Below, piece by piece: positions 41,877-51,196 of a stretch of DNA of 64,000 nt; positions within the stretch are counted from its first letter, which is position 1, and each line of letters begins with the position of its first letter. The notes beneath the pieces were generated by a model that worked only from the letters and a program-made list of their open reading frames with translations, made no database searches and was not told the DNA's origin. The position numbers and the translations under genes were made by a program. The DNA lies in contig NZ_JAPLAI010000030.1 of NCBI RefSeq assembly GCF_026393345.1, positions 1-64,000 of the forward strand, written 5' to 3'. The DNA is from Microbacterium sp. GTDB taxonomy: Bacteria > Actinomycetota > Actinomycetes > Actinomycetales > Microbacteriaceae.

Positions 41877-43439
41877 TCAGAAGGGCGCATCTTCACTGAC
41901 GTCGCCCTCGCCCCGGCGAAGGCCGACGTCTGGCGCGAAGTGCACCGATGGAATGGGAGGTTCGTCGATGTAGACCCGCCCCAGTGGCGAGGTGAATTCC
42001 ATGACCCCGCCGTCGAGTTGTCGCACTTTCCACGGGGTGAACTGCTTCATCGAATGATGTCGCTGGCAGAAGTTGCAGAGATTGCAGACCTCTGTCTTGC
42101 CCCCGAGAGCGTGGTCGTGATTGTGATCCTTCTCGCATCTGATGGCCGGCATCATGCAGCCGGGGAATCTGCAGCGGATATCACGGCCGTCGAGGTAGCG
42201 GTCCATGGATGCGGGGCGGGTGTAGGTGTCGACGTGGAGGACGATGCCGCTGACGGGGTGGGTGAGGAGCCGATCGAGCGGGGATCTGATCACGCAGGCG
42301 AGTTCTCGGGCGGTGTCGGGGTCGACGGGGGAGCGGCCGATGAGGTCGGCGGGGCCGTCGTCGATGCCGAGCAGGGTGGTTGCGGCGACCACGACCTGCA
42401 CTTTGCCCCGGAGTTTGCCGAGCAGGCCCGGTCCGTCGTCGGTGCGGGTGGGGTCGGCTCCCGGGGACGTGGTGAGGAGCATGTCGGCGAGCAGGTCGGC
42501 GCGGATCTGGTCGGTCGTCCGCGTGTCGGACGCGATCGTTGCGAGCGGGTCCGCGGAGGGTTCGCCCATGGAGGGTGCGCCCGCGGCATCCGTGCCGTTC
42601 GCGGCACCGTCAGCTCCTGCTCTGGACCGTTCCGCAGCGGCCCCGAACGCGGCACCCGCACCCGCGCCCACACCCACACCCACACCCACACCCGCACCCA
42701 CACCCGCACCGGAACCCGACCCCGCAACGACGGAGCCGTTCGCGGCTGACTTCGCGCGTTTCCCGAGTTCTTCTTTCGCCTGTCGGCGGGTGTCGATGAT
42801 GACGCGGGCTTGTTGGGTGAGGCGGTCGTAGATGCCGTCGGCGAGCAGGGTCGGGAGGGTGACGGTCAGGTCGGACATGCCGTCGCAGAGGGGGAACACG
42901 CGCACCGCTCGGGTTTCGCGGGCTTCTCGGTGACGTTCTCCCATGGTGCGGGGGTGGAGTCGTTCGGCGACGATGCGGAGCTGTGCGCGGGCGCGTCCGG
43001 GGGTCTCACGCTGGCAGTGATCCAGTGCGACCTGTTCGAACCGCGGACGTGCGTCCCGCGGCAGCGTGAGGCCGAGGTCGGTGACCACGTGCACGTGTGA
43101 GCGGGTGATGCGGCCCGCGGCCCACGCGTCGAGAGTGGCGGGGTAGTCGGTGACGAGTCGCTGTGCTTCACCGATCTGGTGCTGGACGGAGCGGTCGGTC
43201 AGTCGCAGGATGCCGGCGAGCTCGGCGGCGATGGACCGGAGCGCCATGTCGCGGTCGCGAACCCGGGCGGAGCTTCCCGCGGCCTGTTTCTCGGCGAGGT
43301 CGGCGGCGCGGGCGAGGGCCCGCACCTGGGCGGCTTCGAGGGCGGCGAGTTCGGTCTTGATCTTCTCGACATCCGCAACGATCTCAGCGAGTGCGGTGGT
43401 GTCACCGTCGCTGTAGCCGATCGCGTGGTTCGAATGCAT
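41877..43439 (-). CDS. DUF222/HNH endonuclease protein (13E12 repeat family)
   Basis: A 520-aa protein of the 13E12 type that is multi-copy in many actinobacteria. The N-terminal DUF222 domain spans about 10-215, a Gly/Val/Ala low-complexity stretch (about 243-263) is encoded by a hexanucleotide repeat, and the C-terminal HNH nuclease motif is complete (CRFPGC, then EKDHNHDHALGGKTE and LCNFCQRHHSMK). Its role is unknown; association with repeats and genome plasticity is known for the family. It sits beside a decayed beta-helix gene, which fits a rearrangement-prone spot. Confidence 0.87.
   Translation of the reverse strand: MHSNHAIGYSDGDTTALAEIVADVEKIKTELAALEAAQVRALARAADLAEKQAAGSSARVRDRDMALRSIAAELAGILRLTDRSVQHQIGEAQRLVTDYPATLDAWAAGRITRSHVHVVTDLGLTLPRDARPRFEQVALDHCQRETPGRARAQLRIVAERLHPRTMGERHREARETRAVRVFPLCDGMSDLTVTLPTLLADGIYDRLTQQARVIIDTRRQAKEELGKRAKSAANGSVVAGSGSGAGVGAGVGVGVGVGAGAGAAFGAAAERSRAGADGAANGTDAAGAPSMGEPSADPLATIASDTRTTDQIRADLLADMLLTTSPGADPTRTDDGPGLLGKLRGKVQVVVAATTLLGIDDGPADLIGRSPVDPDTARELACVIRSPLDRLLTHPVSGIVLHVDTYTRPASMDRYLDGRDIRCRFPGCMMPAIRCEKDHNHDHALGGKTEVCNLCNFCQRHHSMKQFTPWKVRQLDGGVMEFTSPLGRVYIDEPPIPSVHFAPDVGLRRGEGDVSEDAPF
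42652..42711. repeat. Ten-unit hexanucleotide tandem repeat
   Basis: Ten units of the form RCRCCC (GCACCC, ACACCC, GCGCCC) lie inside the DUF222/HNH gene and encode the Gly-Val/Gly-Ala stretch. Unit gains or losses keep the frame, so length variation is expected. Confidence 0.8.
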
Positions 43440-43569
43440 GTTCTAATGTTGCCACGCGCCACCGACATTCCCCATGGAGTTCCGCGAGTTCTCATGAAGA
43501 CGTGGATAACCGTCATTTCGCCCCGCCTGGGGAGGGGAGGATGCGCGGAAAACGCACGAGACGACCCCG

Positions 43570-43989
43570 TCAGCCGTGAGTCTCGGTGCAGCCGACGATG
43601 TTGCCGCCGTCGCGGGCATCGCCCACCACCTCGATCGCGTACCCGTCCGGTGCGGCGACGCTGTTCCCCAGGATCACGTTCCGCACGCCCCAGCCGTCGA
43701 GGAGCTGATCGATCCTGGTCCCGACCCCGGATGTCCGCACCTGGTTGGCCCCGTTCACCGCGATGACGGAATCGACCTGCGCATCGTCGGCCACGGCGAG
43801 CCGGTTGTTCGAGATGGCGCCGTTCGAGGTTCCCTCGCTGCCCTCGATGGCCTCGGACTTGGTCTCGAAGACCGCGTTCCGCAGGAGCACATTGTGATCG
43901 CTCGCGTCGGGCGCGCACTGCGTGTATTCGCACCAGTTCGGCTGGGCGGTGCCGATGGAGATGCCCTCACCGTACGCGGGCATCGTCAT
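43570..43989 (-). pseudogene. Decayed partial copy of the beta-helix lipoprotein gene
   Basis: A 139-aa frame matches residues about 168-328 of the lipoprotein at 38974-39960 (shared runs such as GTAQPNWCEYT, CAPDASDHNVLLRN, AIEVVGDARDGGN). It lacks the signal peptide and the first half, has an internal loss of about six residues (after VDSVI-V-G-N) and a second loss of about 16 residues near the C terminus, where it rejoins the same stop region. Without export signal it cannot do the parent's job. It is a remnant of a partial duplication now next to the HNH element. Confidence 0.8.
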
Positions 43990-44076
43990 CGCCCCGCCGG
44001 CGCTCCCATTCCCGAAGCGGCGCTACCGATTCCCGAACCGCAGCCGAGCCGCATTCGCGGTGGAGCGGGTGCTCCC

Positions 44077-44889
44077 TCAGATGCAGAGCGGATCCCCGAG
44101 GTCGATCCGCTTGCCGTCGACGGTGAAGCTGCCGTCGGCGCAGAGGAGGGTGTCCGCAGACGGTCGTACCAGAAGCGTCGTGTACGCACCCTGCACATCG
44201 TGCTCCGTCGCCTCCTGGCGGTCGGGGCCGTCAGGACTTGTTTGAGGGTAGATCGCGATCGAGACAGTGTTTCCTTGATAGAGCCCGTCGTATCGCGTGA
44301 TCCGACCCCACCCGGCCTGGCATTTATCCGACCAGACGATCTCGAGCAGGGAGTTGTCGGCACGAGTGTCGCCGGTCGCGACGCGCGCGTCGTCCACACA
44401 CGCCGTTTGCGCGGGGTCCTCACCTGTCGTGACAACGATCTGCGCTCCCGCGGAGGCGGTGGCCTGCGCGGGGATCATCGCTGGGACCACAAGCAGGACG
44501 ACGACGATGCTGGCAAGGATCCCCGCAACGAACGAGCCGGCGGCGATCCACGTGACCCCTCGCCGGGACACTCCGGACGACCTCGGCATCGTGGGAGTGG
44601 ACGCGGTCGCGGCGAGGACGGATTCGTTGCGCAGCGCCTTCACGAGCGCGCTGCGGCGATTGAGCCAGGGCACCGGGTCGGAGTCACATGCGCTCGCGAG
44701 GCTGGTGACCGTGCGTTCGGACGGCACCTGCTTCCCGGCGAAAGCGTCGGAGAGGACTGTCCGGGAGATGCCGGTCTCGCGCTGCAATCGCTCCAGTGTC
44801 GGGCTGCCTGCATCCAGGCGCAGCCGTCGCAGGTCGGCCGCGAAGGCTGTCACAGAGTCCGTCTCATGGTGCTCGGAGGGTGAAGACAT
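44077..44889 (-). CDS. Membrane-tethered HTH protein with DUF2690-like extracellular domain
   Basis: A 270-aa protein. Residues about 12-70 form a Cro/XRE-like HTH (LRRLRLDAGSPTLERLQRET, then GISRTVLSDAFAGKQ). One membrane helix (about 112-138) follows, then an extracellular domain with Cys pairs (ACVDD, DKCQAGWGRITRY, LLCAD, PLCI) resembling DUF2690. Such proteins could sense wall or surface stress and bind DNA at the membrane. GGGGG precedes ATG 44889. It is divergent from the 19-kb cluster to the right, with a perfect palindrome between them. Confidence 0.78.
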   Translation of the reverse strand: MSSPSEHHETDSVTAFAADLRRLRLDAGSPTLERLQRETGISRTVLSDAFAGKQVPSERTVTSLASACDSDPVPWLNRRSALVKALRNESVLAATASTPTMPRSSGVSRRGVTWIAAGSFVAGILASIVVVLLVVPAMIPAQATASAGAQIVVTTGEDPAQTACVDDARVATGDTRADNSLLEIVWSDKCQAGWGRITRYDGLYQGNTVSIAIYPQTSPDGPDRQEATEHDVQGAYTTLLVRPSADTLLCADGSFTVDGKRIDLGDPLCI

Positions 44890-45069
44890 CGGTCCCCCAG
44901 GTAAGGATGTCGCAGTCGTGCTTGGCACTAGTTATAGCAGTGACACGTGGACCTCCGGTGCGTCCGCCGGACGTGAGAGCGCAGGATCCGGCTTTTCCGG
45001 TTTTTCCGGATCGAACGATTTCGACGCCGGCTGGGCCGAGCCGACTGCTTCACTCTCCCTCGCTGGGGC

Positions 45070-45087
45070 ATGGGGAATATTCCCCAT
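45070..45087. promoter_or_regulatory. 18-bp perfect palindrome upstream of the large cluster
   Basis: ATGGGGAATATTCCCCAT is self-complementary over all 18 bases and lies 76 bp before the giant surface-protein gene. TACTTA about 24 bp downstream could be the -10 box. The size and symmetry suit an operator for a dimeric repressor. Upstream, at about 44990-45010, two TTTTCCGG direct repeats add further pattern. Confidence 0.5.
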
Positions 45088-45162
45088 ACGACCGCGGCGA
45101 GGAGTGGGTTCTACTTAGACCCACAACGGCGGGGGGACTGCCGTCTTCTTAGGGGAACAGAC

Positions 45163-48100
45163 GTGCCAAACGTGTTCGGCCTGCTGTTGAGGCATCGCGC
45201 CGCCGTGGCGTCAGGGGCGACGCTCACTGCGGCCGCGGTGACGATCTCGACGCTCGCCGTGCTCTACCAGGGCATTCCCACCGCCGACGTCGAACTCGAT
45301 GACGGCGGCGTCTGGGTGACGAAGAGCACTGACCTGCTGGTCGGTCATCTCAACTATCCCTCACGGCTGCTGGATGGCGCGGCGCGAGCCCGGGCCGGAC
45401 AGTTCGATGTCCTTCAGGACGGTCCGACGGTCCTCGTGCACGACGAGACGAACGCCACCGTATCGGTCATCGACCCCGCTCTGGTCGAATTCGGCGATGC
45501 CGCACCCGTGCCTGCAGGGGCGTCGGTCGCCCTTGGCGGCACCACGGTGGCTGTCCGATCGGGATCGTTTCTTCATGTCCTCAGCGCCGATTCGTTGAGC
45601 GGTGCCGCATTCGAGGAGGATGCGGCCACCGCCGATGTCGGCGCTGGCGCAGGCGTTGCCGTGTCGCGGGACGGATCGCGCGTCTTCGCTGCGGGCGCGG
45701 ATGCGATCACGATCGCGACGGTCACAGGCGCCGTGGCACAGGTATCTTCTTCCGTCGCGCTCGCCGATGTGCCGACCGGAGCCGAGCTCGCGGTCACTGC
45801 GGTCGATGAGGGCGGAATCGCTTTCGATGCGGAAACCGGTGTCCTCTACCTGTCGGATGGCACCCCGGTGGCGGTTCCGGACGGCGCCGGCGGGGTGCTG
45901 CAACAGTCCGGCGCAGATCAGGATGCGGTCTATCTCTCGACGCCGACCGCGCTCGTGCGGCAACCGCTCGATGGCGGACCACTCGAGGTCGTCGCGACCG
46001 TCGACGAGGGCACCCCCGCCGCGCCGGTCTGGCTGAACGGCTGCGTTTACGCGGTATGGAGTGGTTCGGGCGCGTATGTTCGCGACTGCCTCGGAGACGC
46101 GGAGCCGACGACGAAGACGATCGAGGTCTCGTCCTCATCGACACTCGTGCTCCGGGCCAACCGCCGCGTCGTTGTCGTCAACGACGTGAACGCCGGATCG
46201 GTGTGGATCGTCGACCAGGATGTCGAGAAGGTCGACAACTGGAACGACGTCACGCCGCCAGCCGATGACGACTCCGAGCAGGACGAGAGCGAGGAGGAGG
46301 AGCCGCAGTACGAGCTCCCCGAACGTTCCGCACAGAACAATCCGCCGACTGCGGTCGACGATGAGTACGGCGTGCGGGCCGGTCGCAGCGTGGTGTTGCC
46401 CGTCACCGAGAACGACAGCGATCCGGACGGCGATCTGCTGTCTGCCACCCCCGCGGGAGGACCGCCGACCGGATACACGGTCGCGCCGGTGCTCGGCGGT
46501 TCGGCGCTCCAGGTGGCCGTGCCCGCGAATGCTTCCGGCACGACGAGCTTCACCTACCAGGTCGATGACGGTCGGGGAGGCACGGACGAAGCATCCGTCT
46601 CGCTCCCCGTGCACGATTCGAGCGTGAACGCTGCGCCGGAGCAGCGCCGTGTGAACACCGTGCAGGTCGAGGAAGGATCTTCGCTCTCCTATGGTGCGCT
46701 GGACGGCTGGGTGGACCCGGACGGCGACGACTTCTACCTCAAGCAGGCCACCGTCCCGACCGACGACACCATCACGTATCGCAGCAACGGCGTGGTCGAG
46801 TTCTCGGCGGCGAGCGGCTCGGTCGGCCTCATCGAGGTGGTGCTGACCGTGTCCGACGGGCGGGATGAGTCGCAGGGCGTGCTGCGGGTGAACGTTCGTC
46901 CCACCGGCTCGCTCGACCCGGTCGCGAACGCCGATCGGGTCACAGCCGTGCCCGGCGTCCCCGTGACGGTCTCCCCCCTCGCCAACGACCTCAGCCCCAG
47001 CGGCGAGCCGCTCTGGCTCTCGAAGCTCGACCCGGTGCCCGGTGTGACGATCACGCCCGATTACGCTGCCGGAACGTTCGAGTTCGCCGCTGATGCTGCC
47101 GGCACGTACTACGTGCAATACCTCGTCACTGCCGGGCCCCGTTCCGGCATCGGCCTGGTGCGCATCGACGTGCTCGCCGGCGACGCCGGCGCGCAGCCGC
47201 CGGTGGCGGTGCGTGACCTCGCGCTCCTGCCCACCGGGCGCGACGTCTTGGTCGACGTGCTCGCGAACGACTCCGACCCGGCAGGCGGAATTCTCGTCGT
47301 GCAGTCGGCGAAGGCGGCGGCGGGCGCCGGAGTATCGGTGGAGGTGCTCAACCACAGCGTGCTGCGGGTGACCGACCTCGCTGGGCTGTCGTCGACCATC
47401 GCGATCCAGTACACGGTGTCGAATGGCACGCAGAGCGCGACCGGCGAGGTGACCGTCCTTCCCGTCGCTCTGCCCGAGAAGCTGCGGCCGCCGGTGGCGG
47501 TCGCGGACAGCGCCGTCGTCCGCGCGGGGGATATCGTCACCATCCCGGTGCTGAAGAACGACTACCACCCCGACGGCGACACCATGGTCCTCTCGCCAGA
47601 ACTCGTGGAGACGGATGCGGCAGACCCCGCAGCGATGTTCATTGCCGGCGAGTCGGTACGGTTCCAGGCGGGGAAGACCGCGGGCACCGTGCATGCGACG
47701 TATCAGATCGAGGATTCGCAGCAGAACCGCACGGCCGGTTACGTCACCATCCAGGTGCTCCCCGCCGACGAAGGGACGAACTCGCCCCCTCGCCCGAAGC
47801 CCGTGACCGCCCGTGCGGTGGCCGGCACGGTCGAGCGCATCGCGATCCCGCTGGACGGGATCGACAGCGACGGCGACTCCGTCGAACTGGTGGGGGTCTC
47901 CTCCAACCCGGCAATGGGTCGGGTCACTGTCGGCGACAGCTGGCTGAACTATGACGCTTACCCCACGGCGGCTGGGCGCGACACCTTCACATACACGGTG
48001 CGGGACCGACTCGGGGCCACCGCCGAGAGCACCGTGACGGTCGGTGTTGCCGCGCCCGGTTACGAGAACCAGGCGCCGTACGCGGCGAAGGATGTCGTCA

Positions 48101-51100
48101 CGGTGCGCCCGGGCCGCGCGGTGACCGTTGCCGTCACGGCGAACGATTCCGACCCAGACGGTGACAGCCTCGCGCTCAGTGGTGATCTGGTCGTGCCTTC
48201 CGGGGTCAAGGCCTCCGTCGCGGGCGGTCGTGTCCTGGTCACCGCGCCGGGCACGACGGGCGACTACACCATCACGTACACCATCACCGATGACTACGGT
48301 GCGTCGGCGCAGGGCGTCCTGCTGCTTACCGTGGACGCCGACGCGGCTCTGCGCGCGCCGATCGCCCGGGACGACCGGGCCTCCATCGCCGACATCGGCG
48401 ACGGGCTGTCGGTGTCGGTGTCGGTGCTCGACAACGACGAGGACCCGGACGGCACCGTGTCCGCGCTCGAAGTGACGGTGGCGTCGGATGCGGCCTCCGT
48501 CGCGCGCGACGGTACCGTCAGTGTGCCGCTCGACGATGCCGCGCAGATCCTCCGGTACGCGGTTACGGACGAGGACGGCAACGTCGGTCAGGCGTTCATC
48601 TTCGTTCCGGGGACAGGCACGCTCGTGCCCACGCTGCTGAGCACAAAGCCGATCGTCGTGGACAGCGGGGAATCGGTCAGCATTCCGCTCTCCGACCATG
48701 TCCGGGTGCGGGAAGGGCGGACGCCGCGGATCGCCACCGCCGATTCCATCCGCACCTCTCACTCGGACGGGTCGGCGCCGATCGTCGACGAGACGACGCT
48801 GCAGTACACATCGGCGGCGGGCTACTTCGGAGCCGACACGGTCGGGGTGCTCGTCACCGACGGTACCGGTCCGGATGATCCCGAGGGTCTCTCCGCCTAT
48901 GTCGCCATCCCGATCACCGTGCGACCGGCCGAGAACCAGTCGCCGACCCTGCGGAACGCCGCAGTGACCGTCGCGCCGGGTGAAGAAGCCGCGACGCTGA
49001 ATCTCACGAAGCTCGCCTTCGACCCCGACGAGGGTGATCAGCAGAAGCTGACCTTCTCGATCTCGGGTGCCGTTCCGGAGGGCTTCGCCGCATCCACCTC
49101 GGGGGGCACGCTCACGGTCTCCGCGGACGCTGACGCCCGGGCGGGGGCGACCGGACAACTCGTCGTGGAAGTGAGCGACGGCACCACGGCGCCGGGCAAG
49201 GGAACCGTCACCCTCACGACGGTGACGAGCCAGCGACCCTTCCCGGTCGCGAACGACGATGTCGTCGCACCGGCCGATCAAGGCAAGACGCAGTCCGTCG
49301 ATGTTCTCGCCAACGACTACAACCCGTTCACCGACCGAGGTCCGCTCACCATCATCAGCGCGCGCGTGGACGGTGGCCGAGGCGAGGCCGAGGTTCAGGG
49401 CGACCGAGTGTCGGTGACGCCCGCTGCCGACTTCGTCGGGACCATGATCGTCACGTACCGGATCGCCGATGCCACGAAGGCCGCGGACCGCCAGGTGGAG
49501 GGCCGGATCCTGCTCACGGTGCAGGGCAAGCCGGACGCGCCCGGCACCCCCACGGTGACCTCGATCCAGGATCGCACCGTCGTGCTCTCCTGGGCCGCGC
49601 CCGCCAACAACGGTGCCGCGATCACCGAGTATCGCGTGGCCGCACCGCAGGGCTACAGCAAGACCTGCGCGTCGACGACGTGCACGCTGGATGGCCTGAC
49701 GAACAACGTGGATTACACGTTCACGGTGCGTGCCGTGAATGTGGTCGGCGAGTCGCAGCCCTCGCCCGCATCGGCTCCGGCCCGGCCAGACGCGCGTCCC
49801 GACACCCCGTCAGCACCGACCACCGTGTTCGGCGACAAGAGCATCACGGTGAACTGGGTGACGCCGAATTCGAACGGCTCCCCGGTGCTGGGCTACAACC
49901 TCGAGATCGCACCGGCCCCAGCGAGCGGCTCGCTGCAGAAGACCGCCGTCACCGGCAACTCGTTGGTGTGGAGCGGACTGGAGAACGGGGTCGCGTACCA
50001 GGTGCGGGTGCAGGCCATCAACCGCGCCCCCGACCCGTCGGAGTGGAGTTCGTACTCGGCGACGGTCGTGCCCGCCGGGGTCCCGGATGCGCCGAGTACG
50101 CCCACCACGACGGCGGCGACGCCGGTCGGGGCGCAGGCGCAGATCGCAGTCAGCTGGGCGCCACCCGCGAACGTGAACGGTGATGTGGTGGCGGATTACA
50201 CGCTGAACGTGAAGCGTGGCGGGTCGACCCTCAAGACCATCGTCACCACCGCGACGAGCCAGAACGTCGTGGTCGATGCCAACGAGACGGACTACACCTT
50301 CTCGGTAACGGCGCGGAACAAGGCGGGCAGCTCCGCCCCGAGCGCGGATTCCGCGCCCCGCCGCGCGGCCGTCGCGCCCGGTGCGCCGACGAATGTGACG
50401 GCTGTCCCCGGCGACACCAGCGTGACCGTGACGTTCACGCCGGGTGCCGGCAATGGCAACCGTGCCGCCGACATCACCTACCGGTACCGGGTCGACCAGT
50501 CCGGGGCGCAAGGCGTGGCCTCCCCGGGCGGCACGGTCATCGGCGGGCTCGCGAACGGTTCTTCGTACTCGGTCACGGTGTGGGCGGAGTCTTCGGTCGA
50601 GGGGGTCGCGAAGAGCGGGGAGGCCTCGTCTGCCGCGGTCGTCCCCTTCGGCAAGCCGATCATCTCGTTCCAGGCGGTGAACCGGAAGGATAACGCAGTC
50701 GAGTTCGTCTGGAACGTGAACCCCAATGGGCGCCCGATCACCTCGACCAACGCCCCGGCTGGTGGCGAGGGAACGCTGTCGTGGACCGCGACGGGTCTCC
50801 AGCCCAGCCAGAGCTACACGCTGAACCTCAGCTACACGAACGAGGCGGGGACCTCTGTGGATTCCCGGACCGGGCAGGCGAACGATCCGCCGGCCCCAAC
50901 GCAGTGGAGCGTGAAAGTGGATGCCGCGGATTCATGTCTCGAGGACTCCGATAACGGAGCAAGCCACTTCAACGGCTCTACATGCACCTCAACGTGGGCG
51001 CCGAAGAACTCGACTCAGACGGCTACGTGCTGGGCCCAGTGGTCGCACAAAAGCACCAACGGTGACTACCGATGGTTCCGCCTCACCAACAACTGGTACC

Positions 51101-51156
51101 TCTCCGTGTACACCACTGTCGGCGAAGCGATCCCGGCAGGCATGCCGCCGTGTTAG
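45163..51156 (+). CDS. Giant Ig-like/fibronectin III surface protein (PFNA Fn3-type)
   Basis: A 1997-aa surface protein. A membrane helix at about 14-35 is followed by a beta-propeller-like region (45-370), an acidic linker (DSEQDESEEEE), then about ten Ig/cadherin-like repeats (392-1455), many with the calcium-type motif ENDSDPDGD, and four or five fibronectin III modules (1455-1900). The last ~85 residues are a Cys-containing tip (Cys in DSCLED, GSTCTST, TATCWAQW and the terminal PPC). GTG 45163 follows AGGGGA. As first gene of a MoxR/DUF58/phosphatase/kinase cluster it matches the Fn3 gene of the bifidobacterial PFNA cluster; it probably mediates adhesion or sensing. Confidence 0.87.
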   Translation: MPNVFGLLLRHRAAVASGATLTAAAVTISTLAVLYQGIPTADVELDDGGVWVTKSTDLLVGHLNYPSRLLDGAARARAGQFDVLQDGPTVLVHDETNATVSVIDPALVEFGDAAPVPAGASVALGGTTVAVRSGSFLHVLSADSLSGAAFEEDAATADVGAGAGVAVSRDGSRVFAAGADAITIATVTGAVAQVSSSVALADVPTGAELAVTAVDEGGIAFDAETGVLYLSDGTPVAVPDGAGGVLQQSGADQDAVYLSTPTALVRQPLDGGPLEVVATVDEGTPAAPVWLNGCVYAVWSGSGAYVRDCLGDAEPTTKTIEVSSSSTLVLRANRRVVVVNDVNAGSVWIVDQDVEKVDNWNDVTPPADDDSEQDESEEEEPQYELPERSAQNNPPTAVDDEYGVRAGRSVVLPVTENDSDPDGDLLSATPAGGPPTGYTVAPVLGGSALQVAVPANASGTTSFTYQVDDGRGGTDEASVSLPVHDSSVNAAPEQRRVNTVQVEEGSSLSYGALDGWVDPDGDDFYLKQATVPTDDTITYRSNGVVEFSAASGSVGLIEVVLTVSDGRDESQGVLRVNVRPTGSLDPVANADRVTAVPGVPVTVSPLANDLSPSGEPLWLSKLDPVPGVTITPDYAAGTFEFAADAAGTYYVQYLVTAGPRSGIGLVRIDVLAGDAGAQPPVAVRDLALLPTGRDVLVDVLANDSDPAGGILVVQSAKAAAGAGVSVEVLNHSVLRVTDLAGLSSTIAIQYTVSNGTQSATGEVTVLPVALPEKLRPPVAVADSAVVRAGDIVTIPVLKNDYHPDGDTMVLSPELVETDAADPAAMFIAGESVRFQAGKTAGTVHATYQIEDSQQNRTAGYVTIQVLPADEGTNSPPRPKPVTARAVAGTVERIAIPLDGIDSDGDSVELVGVSSNPAMGRVTVGDSWLNYDAYPTAAGRDTFTYTVRDRLGATAESTVTVGVAAPGYENQAPYAAKDVVTVRPGRAVTVAVTANDSDPDGDSLALSGDLVVPSGVKASVAGGRVLVTAPGTTGDYTITYTITDDYGASAQGVLLLTVDADAALRAPIARDDRASIADIGDGLSVSVSVLDNDEDPDGTVSALEVTVASDAASVARDGTVSVPLDDAAQILRYAVTDEDGNVGQAFIFVPGTGTLVPTLLSTKPIVVDSGESVSIPLSDHVRVREGRTPRIATADSIRTSHSDGSAPIVDETTLQYTSAAGYFGADTVGVLVTDGTGPDDPEGLSAYVAIPITVRPAENQSPTLRNAAVTVAPGEEAATLNLTKLAFDPDEGDQQKLTFSISGAVPEGFAASTSGGTLTVSADADARAGATGQLVVEVSDGTTAPGKGTVTLTTVTSQRPFPVANDDVVAPADQGKTQSVDVLANDYNPFTDRGPLTIISARVDGGRGEAEVQGDRVSVTPAADFVGTMIVTYRIADATKAADRQVEGRILLTVQGKPDAPGTPTVTSIQDRTVVLSWAAPANNGAAITEYRVAAPQGYSKTCASTTCTLDGLTNNVDYTFTVRAVNVVGESQPSPASAPARPDARPDTPSAPTTVFGDKSITVNWVTPNSNGSPVLGYNLEIAPAPASGSLQKTAVTGNSLVWSGLENGVAYQVRVQAINRAPDPSEWSSYSATVVPAGVPDAPSTPTTTAATPVGAQAQIAVSWAPPANVNGDVVADYTLNVKRGGSTLKTIVTTATSQNVVVDANETDYTFSVTARNKAGSSAPSADSAPRRAAVAPGAPTNVTAVPGDTSVTVTFTPGAGNGNRAADITYRYRVDQSGAQGVASPGGTVIGGLANGSSYSVTVWAESSVEGVAKSGEASSAAVVPFGKPIISFQAVNRKDNAVEFVWNVNPNGRPITSTNAPAGGEGTLSWTATGLQPSQSYTLNLSYTNEAGTSVDSRTGQANDPPAPTQWSVKVDAADSCLEDSDNGASHFNGSTCTSTWAPKNSTQTATCWAQWSHKSTNGDYRWFRLTNNWYLSVYTTVGEAIPAGMPPC

Positions 51157-51196
51157 TTGACAAGCCGGCGCACTTCTCTCAGAACAGGGCACTCAC

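Noticed and set aside
42652..42711. CRISPR-like or regulatory tandem repeat
   Set aside because: Units are six bases without spacers and lie inside a coding frame.
41877..43439. Homing endonuclease or restriction system
   Set aside because: The HNH gene has the DUF222 head of the 13E12 family, no intron or intein context and no methyltransferase next to it.
46135..49281. 1048-aa open frame on the minus strand
   Set aside because: It lies entirely antisense to the Ig/Fn3 surface protein, has an Arg/His-rich composition typical of GC-rich shadow frames and no domain.
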